Shown here one piece after another: positions 63,691 to 64,000 of a stretch of DNA of 64,000 bases. The notes under the pieces are model-generated. The model did not search any database, was not told the DNA's origin, and saw only the letters and a program-made list of their open reading frames with translations. Origin of the DNA: Streptomyces sp. PR69. Its GTDB lineage: Bacteria; Actinomycetota; Actinomycetes; Streptomycetales; Streptomycetaceae. Position numbers and translations under genes: made by a program. Where the stretch lies: positions 106,357 to 170,356 of the forward strand of contig NZ_JAOWCB010000014.1 of the NCBI RefSeq assembly GCF_026420845.1, read 5' to 3'. How positions within the stretch are numbered: the first letter of the stretch is position 1; each line of letters starts with the position of its first letter.

Positions 63691-64000
63691 TTGACAGTCG
63701 ATTCCGCGTTCCGTAGTGTTCTCCGAGTTGTCCGACGCGAGCACCGACCTCCGGTCGGCCCCGGACAGCCATTCCGCAAGACCCACTTCAGCAAGCGAAG
63801 GCTTCGGCCACCGTCTGCTGTCTTCCTGTGTGCTTTTGCGAAATGAGGAATCCGCGTTCGAAGGGACGGCGGCCTCGATTGGCGTCGAGGCCGGGGAATC
63901 CACTAAAGTCTCGCTCGTCGGAACGGCCGCAACGGCCGGAAAGGCAACTCCCGCTGACTGGGAGTCAGGTCCGAAAGGATCTGATAGAGTCGGAGCCGCC
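63691..64000 (+). promoter_or_regulatory. Multi-promoter upstream region of an rRNA operon
   Basis: TTGACA (63691-63696), 17 bases and TAGTGT (63714-63719) form a near-consensus vegetative promoter. TAAAGT (63904-63909) and TAGAGT (63985-63990) are further -10-like boxes. The block ending CCGAAAGGATCTGATAGAGT is what I recall just upstream of streptomycete 16S rRNA genes, which would start beyond 64000. No ORF is credible here. Confidence 0.75.

Overview
The window is very GC-rich, with dense Streptomyces-type genes: GTG starts, overlapping stop/start pairs and strong third-position GC. Nearly all recognisable core genes are streptomycete ones (sigE-cseABC, lsr2, clpC, an actinobacterial disA/radA pair, an ECF41 sigma factor, an auxiliary trpS with a Trp-rich leader). 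I read it as a chromosomal segment of a Streptomyces or close relative. From memory, the core gene order matches the S. coelicolor SCO3383-to-SCO3334 stretch; this was not computed.

Core, 1-40.5 kb. panC (cut by the left edge), nadB, nadC and coaX form a cofactor operon closed by a hairpin. Then come a small membrane protein, a BlaI-type repressor, a GNAT enzyme, the nucleoid protein Lsr2 and the AAA+ unfoldase ClpC with two ClgR-like boxes. Next are a secreted M23 peptidase with a structured leader, an AraC/VOC pair, the cell-envelope stress operon sigE-cseA-cseB-cseC, mutY, a PAP2 phosphatase, the c-di-AMP synthase disA with radA, a BACON-domain membrane protein, ppx, a sugar-phosphate isomerase with a TetR regulator, and ilvD. 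A small accessory block (30.9-33.2 kb) holds an XRE/TPR-like regulator facing three overlapping small genes. After it come a Ser/Thr kinase with a beta-propeller sensor, a secreted-type SH3 protein, an ECF41 sigma factor with its own promoter duplicated in front of a flavoprotein gene, and an ABC exporter.

Accessory island, about 40.8-61.3 kb. This looks like a small-molecule biosynthetic cluster that I cannot assign to a known product. It has leucine-type 2-oxoacid chain-extension genes: a condensing enzyme without the regulatory domain, LeuC-like and LeuD-like isomerase subunits, and an aminotransferase, but no LeuB-like dehydrogenase. With them are an Fe(II)/2-oxoglutarate oxygenase, a cupin, a FAD/NAD(P)-binding protein, an isochorismatase-fold hydrolase without the Cys nucleophile, a Sua5/YrdC relative with altered signature residues, a second GAPDH (candidate self-resistance), a 2-oxoacid dehydrogenase E1 alpha/beta pair, an MFS exporter, and LuxR and LysR regulators. 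The block ends with an IS701-like transposase that has lost its first catalytic Asp. To its right is a rearrangement scar, then a 5'-truncated nuclease toxin with two SUKH immunity genes.

Right end, 61.5-64 kb. The core resumes with proC and trpS. trpS is preceded by a 13-residue leader peptide with tandem Trp codons and mutually exclusive hairpins, a classic ribosome-mediated attenuator. The last 300 bases look like the multi-promoter upstream region of an rRNA operon that begins beyond the window.
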